From positions 44,450,745-44,514,744 of the forward strand of contig CM075102.1 in assembly GCA_037576195.1 (NCBI GenBank): a stretch of DNA of 64,000 bases. The letters run 5' to 3'. Under the pieces are notes generated by a model, which saw only the letters and a list, made by a program, of their open reading frames with translations, did not search any database and was not told the DNA's origin. Origin of the DNA: Phytoseiulus persimilis (Eukaryota > Arthropoda > Arachnida > Mesostigmata > Phytoseiidae). Position numbers and translations under genes: made by a program. Below, in pieces: positions 42,401 through 53,745 of this stretch; position 1 is the stretch's first letter; each line of letters begins with the position of its first letter.

Positions 42401-43923
42401 ATCTCGAGGAAATCGGTGCGTGGCGATATTTTGGAGCGCTCGAGGGCCACGGCTCCTGGTTGGTTGCCACTCATATTCAACGCTTCTTTCAGGAGAGCAT
42501 CTCGGAGAAATCGAAATCTCTCTGTGAGAACAGTGTCATGTCAACGCGGAACGATTCATTACGAGATTCAATACCGCGTAAAATCGGCTGAGGGCAAAAT
42601 CGGCCAACGAGTGATCAGTTCGAGCAAGACTGTCTCCCGCTCGGAGGCAACCGCTCTCGGATCGATTCACGCTCTGTCACAATGAGAAATATTTTCACAT
42701 ATGACTGATCATCGGTTCGTCCCTCATCTCTAGCTCGGCTGGATTTCACGACATTGTTAACTGAAGTTTCCTGAAGATACTCCTCGACGGGGAACGTTCC
42801 TGGATTACTGGCATGCATGCGGTAATTGAGGAGCGAGCCAAACGAGGTGGAGTTCACTCGCGAGGGCGGTCACGGTTTCGTTCCCAATGTTGGGACAGCC
42901 GGATCCTTCGTTTCTGGCCATAGTCTCTCGCGCCGTGCACCTTCAGCAAAAATGAATACACTCCGTCGAGTACGTTTCCAGAAACTGAAAATGGCAAGTC
43001 AAGTGGCCCTCATCGTTTTCGCGTGGCGGAAAATATGCGTAATAGATATTTCCGGTGAAAACACGGAATGCGCCTCAAATCAGGAACAAGCTTGAAGGGT
43101 TCGGGGAAGGAAGCAGCTTCTTTGCTCATCAGCATCATCATTCCTGATCGGAATGAGTCCTGAACCAGGATGAAGAAGTGAATTACATCATGCAAGCAAA
43201 CGAAGAGAGGAACTCGTTCGACCTCCGTTCTACCGCGCAATGGGAGGACGAGTCGAGATGCGAGTTTTCGCACGGAATCCGCGATTCTTCACACGGATCC
43301 GAAGAATACTGTCGAAGGCAGCGGAGAAGCAACAAACCTTCGGTTCTCGAAGTGAGAAACTAAAGTCATGCAGAGGGCGCTCCCCTGCATCAGACGCCTA
43401 GAGGCAGTTGTTTCTGATTTGGAAGAGAACATCTCGCTTGTTAGAGTCTGAGGACGGTCCGGACGGAGACTTTGTAGAACACTCCAAGGTTCTTGTCATT
43501 CAGTCCGCACCTTGGTGGGGGGGGATCGACACAAGTTGCCTCCGATTCGGTCGATCGTGAGCTTTCACCTGCCAATGATCGATGGGGGAAGCTGGGAGTT
43601 CCTTGCAGGCGTTTTGAAAGAATATGTCTTGGCTTCCGACTCCACCACTCGCCTAACATGGTGCTCAAAAGCTCCACGTGAAGTGACGACAGGAATCCGA
43701 GCAGTGGTCTACCAGCGCCCGCTGCGAGAGCCCGAATGTTTCCTGCAGTTTGACGACGGAAGCATTCCCTCGCCAAATTTCCTTCAACGAACTCACTTAA
43801 ACGAAGCGCTGTTGAGGGCCACCAGGAAATTGATCGGAGGAGGCCGATATCGACGCCGAGGGACAAGGAGGCTGGTTACGAAGCTCATCCGTGAATTGTG
43901 TGTCCCCCCGGAGCTGAACGAAG
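30472..43923. other. Long region without recognised genes, upstream of the ELOVL array
   Basis: About 13.4 kb. Open frames reach only ~165 residues, lie on both strands and match no family I know; the longest minus-strand pair is 41477-41968 and 41805-42260. No transposon, tRNA or elongase remnant was recognised. A 14-T run is at 39148-39161. The last few hundred bases should hold the promoter and 5' untranslated region of ELOVL gene 1. Confidence 0.4.
39148..39161 (+). repeat. Poly-T tract (14 T)
   Basis: A mononucleotide run followed by GTGGGGG. It could be the tail of a minus-strand retroposed sequence, but nothing beside it supports that. Confidence 0.75.
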
Positions 43924-44760
43924 ATGCCGATCATTTTAGACCAATTGCAATGGGCCTACGAAGGGATCAAAGAAAACACGGATCCCCGAGTAGCCGAGTG
44001 GCCTCTTATGGGCAACCCCTTGGGGATCGTGACGATTGTGGCCAGCTACGTGTATTTCGTCAAGATCCTCGGACCCAAGCTCATGAGGGATCGCGAGCCG
44101 TTCCAAATCAAGAACTTCATCATCGCCTACAATATCTTCATGGTCCTCGCCAACGGATGGTTCTTTGTGTACGGGGGTAGCTACACCTACCTCGGCGGAG
44201 GATACTCATGGTTCTGCGAGGCTGCCAACTATGGTTCAGACCCCAAACAGATGACCATAATCTCGATCGGATGGTGGTACATGCTACTCAAGATCACCGA
44301 ATTGATGGATACTGTGTTCTTCGTCTTCACCAAGAAGTTCTCCCACATCTCGGTTCTACACGTGATCCACCACTCTCTGGTTGCCTGCTCTGTTTGGCTG
44401 GGAGTGAATTTCGGTGCAACAGGTCAGAACGCTTTCTTCCCTCTCATTAACTGTGTCATTCACTGCATCATGTACGCGTATTACGCGATGGCAGCGCTAG
44501 GACTCCAGAAGTACCTCTGGTGGAAGCGGTACCTCACCCAAATGCAGATGTCGCAGTTTATTTCTCTCATAATCCACGGATCGATCCCCGTCTTTTACGA
44601 TTGTGGGTTCCCGCCATATTTCGGATACATCACGATTTTCGAAGCATCCCTTTTCTTCGTGCTCTTTTACAACTTCTACTTGAAGACCTACGAAAAAACC
44701 TCCGCTACCGGTAAGAAGCTTGACAGAGTGAATGCAGCTAAGACGATTAAGGCGCAGTGA
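43924..44760 (+). CDS. ELOVL very-long-chain fatty acid elongase, gene 1
   Basis: A single exon of 278 residues, a normal elongase length. ELOVL enzymes are ER membrane 3-ketoacyl-CoA synthases that condense malonyl-CoA with long-chain acyl-CoA, the first and rate-limiting elongation step. All signature boxes are present: KITELMDTVFF at 123-133, the catalytic histidine box HVIHH at 146-150, NCVIHCIMYAYY at 176-187 and LTQMQMSQF at 204-212. There are about seven hydrophobic segments. The C-terminus (KTIKAQ) has lysines but is not a textbook KKxx retrieval signal. The ATG is conserved in all three copies (MPII/MPLL then DQL.WAY); an overlapping open frame further upstream is in another frame. 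Bases 44096-44558 are identical to gene 2. The overall style resembles the arthropod ELOVL1/7 group, with substrates probably saturated or monounsaturated acyl chains for cuticle lipids or pheromones (inference). Confidence 0.95.
   Translation: MPIILDQLQWAYEGIKENTDPRVAEWPLMGNPLGIVTIVASYVYFVKILGPKLMRDREPFQIKNFIIAYNIFMVLANGWFFVYGGSYTYLGGGYSWFCEAANYGSDPKQMTIISIGWWYMLLKITELMDTVFFVFTKKFSHISVLHVIHHSLVACSVWLGVNFGATGQNAFFPLINCVIHCIMYAYYAMAALGLQKYLWWKRYLTQMQMSQFISLIIHGSIPVFYDCGFPPYFGYITIFEASLFFVLFYNFYLKTYEKTSATGKKLDRVNAAKTIKAQ
44096..44558 (+). repeat. 463-bp identity tract shared with ELOVL gene 2 (copy 1)
   Basis: Base-for-base identical to 51209-51671, covering residues ~58-212 with every catalytic box. 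Just outside, the two genes differ at 38 of 172 bases upstream and 42 of 202 bases downstream (my counts). Confidence 0.9.
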
Positions 44761-45982
44761 GCTCTCAGTCTCAGTTCAAGCCAGAGGATTGAGGGTCATG
44801 TGACAAGAAAAATCGGAAATAATGCAGTCCCAAGTTCAAGACATGGGTAGATAGGAATATAACCCTCTACCATCCACCAAGACCCGGGCCCCTACATAAG
44901 TCCTGGTTTTGAGAAATCCGTTCTTGCGCCATATTTTCAATGTTGGTCAATGACGAACCTCAAGGTCCGAAAAAACTTGCTGTGCTTGGACCCTCATCAT
45001 TTTAGTTCATTCAGAAGTTTTCTACGATATCTACATGCCACAAAAAAAACAGAACTCCAGTCCATGTTGGCCAATGGTAGTCAGGGATGGATGGCAGGGT
45101 CGAGAAGCTGTCCTTGAAAAGTCGAGTCGCCATTTTTCAAATGCCTAGCTCGAGTCTTCCTCTGCTCGGAGGTCGATTCATCTGATCTCTGGCTGCTCAT
45201 AGAGCAATGTTATAGCCCGAGAAATCAGGCCCACATTTTCTCATCACACACTCTCAATGCTTCAGACAGCGACGCACGCTAGTCCTTGGAAATTACATTA
45301 GATTCCGGTATGGATATCGATGGATATTAATCGGAAGAATTATCGTAATAATGTGAATAAACTCGACCACTCATGCTCGCCATGGCAGGCAAGATTTTGC
45401 CTCCGAGCTCAGTCAATGTTAGACCATCGCTGCCCTCGTTGCTGTTTAGCCATTCGCGTCATTCTCGGAACTGTCTCAAGCTCAGTGATGCCGTTGAGCT
45501 CTGGCCCGCTACTCTGCTTCGACGAACGATTCCCAGCTAGACTGTTTTACTGTTGTTATTCTCCTGTCCATTGGCCATCTGATGGTATAACTTGCGCCTC
45601 CCCGAATCTCAGTCACTCAACGATCGAATTCCCGACTGATTCCATCGATCGGAACAGATCCTATCCGCCGCAAGTTCCGCCCACAGAGATCCGTTGGTGG
45701 GTTCGACGCCCTCATGATGCATGTGAGGACTGCGAGGGGATTCGGAGAGGGGCATGAGTTCCGAGTGTGATAATCTCAGGAGGTTATCTAGGAGCTTGAC
45801 GCAGAAAAGTCATTACGAAGAGGTAGCCGTCTGGTGATGGTCAGTCACCAGTGCCAGGGATGCAACCGTCTGAAACGCTCTTCTACCTGAAGAAGGAGCA
45901 AATGCTTGACTTGGGACAACAAGTTTGTTCACACGAACGATGCTCCGGGAAGGATGGTCCGAAATCATGTAGGACGAATTAC

Positions 45983-46065
45983 CCCCGAGATCACCTCCGT
46001 AGACTCCAAACAGCATGCTCAGATCGATCTCGGAATCACCTCCTTAGACTCCGAAAAATAAATAG
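45983..46065 (+). repeat. Outlying copies of the ~45-bp repeat
   Basis: Nearly two units with the core CAGATCGATCTCGGAATC and TAGACTCCGAAAAA-like sequence, the same family as the arrays at 22590-23125. Confidence 0.65.
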
Positions 46066-46792
46066 GGAGAAAATCGTCTGACCCAAAGTTACTTCCCGAA
46101 GCCGCAATGGGCAAGGCAACCTGACGCTCACTATCCATGCTACGGGGAACAAGTTTGGAATCATATCTTCTCGACGAAACTAGAGATGCACTCTAGGTTA
46201 GCAGTACGAGATGAGGTTGGAGAAGAATAAGCAGTGTCACAACGCAACTGCGTCGTTTTCAAGCTTCACTGTCAATGATCAATCATCTGTATTCGCAGAA
46301 AGGGAGCTGCTGGATGCAACCATCGAGGGTTCATATCGATAATTCGTTTGGTGAACTTTGTTTCCATTCTGCCCGTCAGACTTCCCTAAACTCGTATTCA
46401 AAAAGAATCCCTCATACAAACAGTGTATCGAACAAAAGTGAACAGCAGTATCGTGTTCAGAACAAGATCGTTTCAGGTATTGATTATGATCACCGCGCAG
46501 TGTCTCTCCTCGGGATGCGAAGACCTCCGCTTCGTTCCACAGACTGACTTCCTGTTTCAGAGTTGGGGAAATTTTTAATCGTGGGGAGTCCTGAATCAGG
46601 CAAGCTAAGGGGCAAGAGAGACTGACGCCGATGACATATTCGGAGGAGCATGGCAGAGACGGAACACCTCGTTTTGCAGCGGGGGAACGCTGTCCCGCCG
46701 GGGCATCCGCGGATGCAGTTGTGTATTTTCTTGGATCATCTCTTTCACGAATATACAGTTTGAATCAGACTAAGTGTGACATCCTAGATGAA

Positions 46793-46833
46793 GCTCTACT
46801 TCCTCATTCGCAGATCGAATGAGGAAGTAGAGC
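46793..46833. other. Perfect 18-bp stem-loop
   Basis: GCTCTACTTCCTCATTCG (46793-46810), a 5-base spacer CAGAT and the exact reverse complement (46816-46833). Pairing stops sharply outside the arms, so it is too short for a normal pre-microRNA. It could be a short foldback insertion, a template-switch product or a structured RNA element. Confidence 0.9.
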
Positions 46834-49800
46834 GTTGCAATCACCTGGTGACTCTCCGAATTGCTCGAGAAGTTATGCAACCTTATATTCCTGCAAGAAT
46901 TTCCACGAGGAATCGTTCTCCAGATGGAAGCAAAACCCATCGACCGCCTGCATCAGGTCGTTAATATTGTGTAATATCGATGCTCACACTTAGCTGAGTT
47001 ACGACAAGACGTTGCAGCGGATCCCAACCGCAGCTCGAGAACCGCAATAACTGTCGGTGGATTGACCGCGAAGAACGGCAAGATTTGTAGTTATCAACCT
47101 CGATTCTCGGGTCCGCGCACCCCCGATATTTCCAGCGCATTGTGAAGGACATCAGCCTCGTCGTCCCTTCTCCTCATTATAATGAAAGTCGACTAAGCAT
47201 GGGACTGTCAGGCACCTCTTGATTCGAGGTCGACAGGCCTTCAAGCGGAGGAAAACCTGCAGCTCAACGAATGGAAGGCGAGTTCTCGCTCTTTTCGCAA
47301 CAGCAGGAGGACCGGGAACCCTTCTCGAACGGTGGCGAAAAATTCTGCGATCGATTCAAGAGGAGCGCATCATCAGCGTGCTTCGATGTTTGCCAGGTCA
47401 GAAACGAGGCGAGCGCGCTCGACGGAAATTTCATCTTGCGGAGTTCATATCTCTAAATCAAAGAAAAAAGACAGGTAAATCTCATCGCATTGCCTCTCCA
47501 TTGCAGTATCCTTAGTTGTGATACCTGGAATGAAACGATCAACTGACGAGCGGTCGTAAATGAGGTTCGTGATCGATGTGCCTGAGAAGACCCTGATCGG
47601 TCAACTAGCGCTTGTGATCCAAAAACCGTGTTAACTCTCCATGAGCTACAAATACCTAGAACGATGCCATGAAAGATCTACGCGTCTTAGACTAACACGC
47701 CTCGAATCATACCTGAGAGAGTTTTGCGTTGTTCAACTTCACATTTGGAATCATTCATTAGAGCTTGAAACTTCGGATCTAATCAATTGCGGTTGATGAC
47801 GGTTTTTAACTACGGATTCAGGATTTGGATTCGCGACTCGTGACCGGGAACCAGGATTCACTGCTCGTCTCTAGAATCAGAACCCCGATCAGGCAGCGTT
47901 ACGATTGTCCTCGGTTCGTGAATGGCGTTTGCCTCAGGCTCAACTATCACGCTCCGGCTCAGCGGAACGACGGAAACGCTAGCGAAGAACCCAAGGTGCC
48001 TGCTCATGGAATCCTGAGGGCAAGCTTGGGAGATTAATCCATTCGCACAGCTACAGATCCAGATTGGGAGCCTGGGAAAGCCATCTCGAAGTGAGACCGT
48101 CAGAGATGCGCTATCGTGATAATATTTTCTTCTTTTTGTATTAGCGCGAAACCTTTTCCGTATCGAGTACCGGGTGGATGAGGTCAGACACGGTCGTTTG
48201 CACATGCAGCTTCGAATCAGAGTTTGTTGGCTTCTTTGATGAAGCAGGTACAATCGAACCCGATTAGAGTAGAAACCACGTTTGTCCGAGGCAGCTGTCG
48301 CAATAGTATGGACGCTCGTGGCATATACGGCTCATACTCATATCCGGATGCTTGCAGTCACACTTCTCCACGTGAGAGAATTGTGGAGAAAGAACCCATG
48401 TAGACGGAAGTTCCGTACGCGTCCGAGGCGGCGGCCTCAGCAGTGTACCCCTTCGATGACTAGCATCCACAAACCACATCAGCAGCGATCGCCATGCCCT
48501 TCTCAATTCCAGCCACAAGAGGAAGATTTTGAGGTGCCTCAAGATGATACTTATACCAGTACAATAAACGAAGCTCTGATCGATATTCCCGCCTCTTGAA
48601 TGTCGCTCCCTCACTCCACATGGTTGGGCTCCTGGAGTGGATTTGGGCAACGAATTGAGCATCCTGAGAAACTCGCCAGAGCTGAGGATTGATCTCGCGA
48701 TGCGGTGAACGATCAGGGCCACAAAATACGGAATCCAAGTTCTGTGAGCTGTGCTGGCCCTGCTTCAGGAGGAGAATGTGCTTGACATGTAGATACGAGT
48801 TTTACGTAAACGTCCCGCTCTTCCGAGTGAGACGATGGGCCGGAGCTCTCTCTGTTTGTCACTACGAAGGCGTGTCGTCGATCTCGCTCGACATCGACTT
48901 CGATCAATGTTTCTTGCAATATCAACGTTCTCCCTCCTAGCTTCCTCCAGCGAGGATGCTGAGATACTTCTGGCATCCTCAACCGAAGATGCTGATATGC
49001 CTCGCCCGAAAAGGGATGGTCATCACGAGATTAGCCACTGTTGCAATCAGCGATGAGAAGAAAAGTTCTCCCTCGTTCAACGACGAGTTGGCCAAGCCAT
49101 CGCACAGCGCGCCAAGTTCTCGAACGGTTGTTATGGTTTTCAACGTGAGCATGAAAGCTCAGGCTCCAGCGAATATTCAGATATTCTCGCGACGGGCCCA
49201 CGAGATACTCATTTGGGGACATCGATTTACTGCAGCCATGCGTGGGACTGTGATCAGTCACGAACCAGTCACTTTCCAACATGAATCTTTGTTTTCCGGC
49301 TGAACCTCTCAGCCAGCCCTCAGAAGTGTCCCGGGATCACCTTTCGGTAATGCTTCAGTAACACTCTCCATCGCCTCGCAAAACCCAACATGAACCTGCC
49401 GACGTTATGAAGGCAACCAGCTCCAACGCTGCCCTCGAGCATCCAACGGACACAGATGGGGGAGATTTGCGGTCTCCAACGGAGTTCTTGCGTCCTTCAG
49501 TTAGGGAGCCTCATGGGGTCTCGTAGGCTGTGCTGATTTGCGTGCCCGACTAGTATCCAGAAAGCAAGGCAAAGGGATTGCGATGAGCCGACAGGTTCTC
49601 ACAGTTATAGTTCCATCCCTATTGGAACAAAGTAGGCGACATGACCCACCTTTGGGTCACTACGACTGGTCTGGAAAACACCAAACAAGCCACTTCAGCT
49701 CCCTGAGGAGAATCCTCGCGCAACAGCGCTGACTGGCTTGCGTTGGATCAGAGCTCATGCACCTATCCTCGCGAGACACAACTTTTCTGTAATCGTCTGC

Positions 49801-50704
49801 ATGTTTGCTCTGACGTTCCTCTCCATACATCGCCGTACCCGTCAGACGAGAACGTAATTCTCCAGGTGCTCCGTGACTCCCGGCATTAGCCGATTCCGCA
49901 ATCGAGACATTTCTAGAGCCGAGATTGAGGATACAATGCTGGACGAGAATTCAGAGGCAGCGCATTCAGGCAACGCGGATAGCTCATCCGCTATCTCCAA
50001 CGCCGTCTTCGGCTTCCTTGAAACAATCAGGAATGTCACATCAGGAGACGATGAAGGAAAAAAACATCAGCTATAGTTCCATACGGATAAGTACCGGCAC
50101 AACTCGTCAATCACGAAGAGGATGTGGATACGACGGCTTTCGGAGAAGCCGAGGCGGAACACCCCCGCCGAAGCCAAACACCGAATTCAATTCCTTATGG
50201 TGACGGGAGCCGAACCAGGGAGATACTCGAAACGGGCCTCTGAAAATACCCGTTGGAGCAGTGACTCTGGGTGAGAGAGGCTAGGATGGCATCGTGGTAC
50301 TCACACAAAGAATAGAGATCTGTCCAATATTATAGCCAATGGTCGTCTCCAATCAATCCCGCGTTGAACTGCGGGCGAGGCGGAAAATCAACAAGGGGAC
50401 TTCCGTTAAAACTAAACATTATTTCCAGGATTATTTTGAGAGAAATTATCTGTGATCACTCCAAGTTGTGAAGGTCAAACTCCTGGATCCCGGGGGACTC
50501 CAAGATGGGGAGGAGCTGACGGGACATCAGGACACATCGCGATTCCGGGACGTGGAACGAACCGCAATACCCTGGGTCGTGTCTGAGCTCATCGCCAGTA
50601 CGAGCCAACGGCCAAGCATTGGCGACTTGAAGAAAACAAAAAAATGACAATCTCATCCTCAGCTCAACATTCATCAGATCCCGATTGCGTACAATGTATA
50701 TCTA

Positions 50705-50915
50705 TTGAGCACTTGCCCCGAGTTGACATCGCTCTGTGACGTCAGACGTTCAGTCAACGTTTTCCCGGCGCATCCGGCCGCAGGTCCATCCGACGGTTTT
50801 CTGTGACTTTGAGACGGCCGTCTTCCCCTCGCCCGACTACCCTTGCCAGCAGTACTTAAGCACCGCGATATTCGGGTCAGAACCATCAGAAGATTTGTCC
50901 GAGGGGGAAGCGAGC
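50705..50915 (+). promoter_or_regulatory. Duplicated upstream block of ELOVL gene 2 with TGACGTCA
   Basis: This block ends ~120 bases before the gene 2 start and is recognisably similar to 53545-53745. Shared features are a TGACGTCA palindrome (50737-50744), GCATCCGGC, a TTTTCTGTG-like stretch and ATCAGAAGATT. TGACGTCA is the full CREB/ATF binding site. A promoter role is inferred from position and conservation between the copies. Confidence 0.45.
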
Positions 50916-51036
50916 GGTACTGACAGACGGACCCGGTTCGTTGTCGAGTTTACCTGACACTTGTACCGTTGAACGCGCTTAGTAGTGATCTGACTCTCAA
51001 TCGTGCATAGTGCTGTTCTCACATAACTCAACGAAG

Positions 51037-51873
51037 ATGCCGATCATCGTGGACCAGCTGCAATGGGCCTACCGGGGTATCATGGAGAACACGGATCCCC
51101 GTGTCGCCAAATGGCCTCTGATGGGATCTCCGCTCACGATCTTGACCATTGTGGCAAGCTACGTTTGGTTCGTCAAGATCCTGGGTCCCAACTACATGAG
51201 GGATCGCAAGCCGTTCCAAATCAAGAACTTCATCATCGCCTACAATATCTTCATGGTCCTCGCCAACGGATGGTTCTTTGTGTACGGGGGTAGCTACACC
51301 TACCTCGGCGGAGGATACTCATGGTTCTGCGAGGCTGCCAACTATGGTTCAGACCCCAAACAGATGACCATAATCTCGATCGGATGGTGGTACATGCTAC
51401 TCAAGATCACCGAATTGATGGATACTGTGTTCTTCGTCTTCACCAAGAAGTTCTCCCACATCTCGGTTCTACACGTGATCCACCACTCTCTGGTTGCCTG
51501 CTCTGTTTGGCTGGGAGTGAATTTCGGTGCAACAGGTCAGAACGCTTTCTTCCCTCTCATTAACTGTGTCATTCACTGCATCATGTACGCGTATTACGCG
51601 ATGGCAGCGCTAGGACTCCAGAAGTACCTCTGGTGGAAGCGGTACCTCACCCAAATGCAGATGTCGCAGTTCATTTCTCTCATCATCCATGGATCGATTC
51701 CCGTGTTTTACGATTGTGGGTTCCCGCCATATTTCGGATACATCACAATTTTCGAGGCATCTCTGTTCTTCGTTCTCTTCTTCAACTTCTACATGAAGAC
51801 GTACAAGAAGGCTCCGTCTGTCGCGAATAACGCAAACGGAGTTTACGCCGCGAAGACAATCAAGGCTCAGTAA
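51037..51873 (+). CDS. ELOVL very-long-chain fatty acid elongase, gene 2
   Basis: A single exon of 278 residues, same length and strand as gene 1, 6.3 kb beyond its stop. The boxes are identical to gene 1: KITELMDTVFF, HVIHH, NCVIHCIMYAYY and LTQMQMSQF. The open frame runs nine codons further upstream to a GTG, but the first ATG is at 51037 and aligns with the starts of genes 1 and 3, so I use it. N-terminal residues 1-57 and C-terminal residues ~213-278 differ substantially from gene 1, while the middle is identical even at synonymous positions. Enzyme termini can affect chain-length preference and location, so the two may share the catalytic core but differ in specificity or turnover (inference). 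The tail ends KTIKAQ. AATAAA motifs occur at 52537 and 52650. Confidence 0.95.
   Translation: MPIIVDQLQWAYRGIMENTDPRVAKWPLMGSPLTILTIVASYVWFVKILGPNYMRDRKPFQIKNFIIAYNIFMVLANGWFFVYGGSYTYLGGGYSWFCEAANYGSDPKQMTIISIGWWYMLLKITELMDTVFFVFTKKFSHISVLHVIHHSLVACSVWLGVNFGATGQNAFFPLINCVIHCIMYAYYAMAALGLQKYLWWKRYLTQMQMSQFISLIIHGSIPVFYDCGFPPYFGYITIFEASLFFVLFFNFYMKTYKKAPSVANNANGVYAAKTIKAQ
51209..51671 (+). repeat. 463-bp identity tract shared with ELOVL gene 1 (copy 2)
   Basis: Partner of 44096-44558. Gene 3 differs at many silent sites across the same stretch, so selection on the protein does not explain the identity. Confidence 0.9.
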
Positions 51874-52536
51874 ATGCTCAAGCTCAGTCGACGTTGCTCA
51901 CCTAGGAACAATTTAGACCTGTACATAATCATCAACGTTGGCTTGACATCCTGATCGAATTCAGCGTCGGTCATTGACGCGCCAAACTTGCGCATTTACG
52001 TTGCTGCCCGGATTGAGGAGACACCTCTAGCACTTGGTGTTGTTCTAAGTGTTGTGTACTTTGTATCTGTGCCCCTGTGTTCAGTTGAAATTTTCAGCCA
52101 GTTCCACGTTCCACGTGCAGTTGATTGATAACGCATCAATTCAAACGGTCTCGGAAGGGATCTCTGTTGACCAGGTCCGTAATTCTCCAATCGACCATGG
52201 TACTTGACTGTTGGTCCACATACTTGTCGAATTCATGCCTAGCGCTGATCGCCAAAAAGCTATCCCAGGCTGGAGCTCGCGAGCTCTGCCTGTTCTTTCT
52301 GAATCTGTTCCAACTGTTTCCGACTCGATTAGTTTTGTGAAGCCGCCATTTCTACCGTTGACAGCGGCAACGTGAACCAATGCAAACTAAGTTACTAGAA
52401 ACATCCGAGCAAGCAGAAGTCTGTCACGGATGTTGCGAATCCGACCCGATGTGACGGAAAGAAACTTCCGAGTTCAAGTCGAGACCGATTACGCGGGATC
52501 CTGCAATCAGTGCCTTGATACCGACATCTTCTGAGT

Positions 52537-52542
52537 AATAAA
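52537..52542 (+). terminator. Candidate poly(A) signal for ELOVL gene 2
   Basis: AATAAA 664 bases past the stop; another lies at 52650-52655. Either would give a 3' untranslated region of about 0.7-0.8 kb. Confidence 0.4.
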
Positions 52543-52579
52543 TAACAGGAAAGAGCGCCAAAAAGCTGTGACCGCTTTC

Positions 52580-52815
52580 CAGACCCGAACTAATGCTGCA
52601 GCGGGTGTTTTGACGACAACACAGGATTGTAGCCGCAGCCTCCCTTGTAAATAAATATTTATCTATACGCTCGTACCAGATGTATTTTCACTTTCTCTTT
52701 TGCAAGTATTTCCGCTCATACGGCCAATGGGGTCACGCATCTGACAAGCGAGCGAGCTGGCTCCCGGCAAGCGCGCTATAGAACAGAGGAAAAAGCTTCG
52801 CGATTTCCGGAATGC
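52580..52815 (+). repeat. Duplicated downstream block 1, gene 2 copy
   Basis: Aligns with 59091-59336. Shared landmarks include TGTAAATAA then ATATTTATC, ATACGCT then GTA, a TTTCCCTTTTGC/TTTCTCTTTTGC stretch and GCCAATG then GGTCA. The copy near gene 3 lacks the intact AATAAA. Confidence 0.7.
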
Positions 52816-53544
52816 GCTGACCTACATGAACATGGAACGAATCGGAAGCCGTTTCCCGCTTAATTCCTGCTTGCACTCGATTCAGATTCTTTTCTTGGGA
52901 TCGACGTGAATTTGGTTTTTAAACTCGGAGCGTTCTTCGCGCGGTTCGAACGCTCGCTCACCTATTATAGCTCATCAGGATCCACACACCAGCGTGAGGG
53001 CTGCTGTGCGTCGGGGACGTTCTCCATGTATCATTGGTATGCTGCGCAAGACGGATGGCGGATTCCAGGAGCTCAAATGCGGACACACGATGGGAAGAAA
53101 CAGGGGAGAGCCGTGATGGAAAAGTGGACATTTCGTCCGTTATACGATTGAGTTTCTTCAGATTACTCGTCAAACGATCCTGGGGAACTCTCTCAGACAG
53201 GAAGGAGTTAGATCTCCCGGTCGAATGTATAGTTTCCGAAGGACTGCATCGGGTTCTTCAAGGGTTCAGCTCGAGCACGTTGCTCACAGAGCAGAGAAGA
53301 CAAACGCGAAGATTTCAGGTGAGCTTTGGAGCGAATTCTCAGAAATCTGAGGGGAGAAACCGGGTCAGATGAGAAGGATTGTGAATATTTGCGGGAAGCA
53401 TGGATCGGGTTCCGGCTGAGTGACATGATCTGGAATTCTCGCAACTGCTTTCAAGAGACGATTGTCGGATAAGGGATCGGAATGAAGAGCGAAATCGGGA
53501 GCGGCAAGAAAACACGCAGTAGACTCCTCCTAAGGTGCCTTTCA

Positions 53545-53745
53545 TGAGAACATCTCCTCGTCTATAGGCGTCAGTGACGTCAGGGCCGGAGGTGTCGCTC
53601 CCCGGATGCATCCGGCTGTGTGTCCGGTGGTCTTCTGTGGGTTCGCAACGGTGGCCTTACTCTCCCCGTTGGTCCCTAATCGACACAACCCAACCACTAC
53701 GGTATCCGGGTCACGACTATCAGAAGATTCGGAACGAAACAACGG
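53545..53745 (+). promoter_or_regulatory. Second copy of the TGACGTCA upstream block
   Basis: Similar to 50705-50915, with TGACGTCA at 53575-53582, but 3.9 kb before gene 3 and not adjacent to a coding start. A strong splice-donor consensus CAGAG|GTAAGT lies 114 bases past its end (GT at 53859-53860). An AG immediately before the gene 3 ATG follows a pyrimidine-rich stretch, so this could be the promoter and untranslated first exon of gene 3. Equally it may be an orphan left by duplication. Confidence 0.35.

Larger units (their letters stand above)
44761..50704. other. Intergenic between ELOVL genes 1 and 2
   Basis: About 5.9 kb. No further gene is recognised; the longest + frame (45320-45757, 145 codons) matches nothing known to me. 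It contains a copy of the 45-bp repeat (45983-46065) and a perfect hairpin (46793-46833). The first AATAAA well past gene 1 is near 45356, about 600 bases from the stop. Confidence 0.45.

Noticed and set aside
43512-44180. A 222-codon + frame overlapping the start of ELOVL gene 1
   Set aside because: It runs out of frame through the elongase coding sequence. The part before 43924 resembles nothing and is more likely 5' untranslated sequence.
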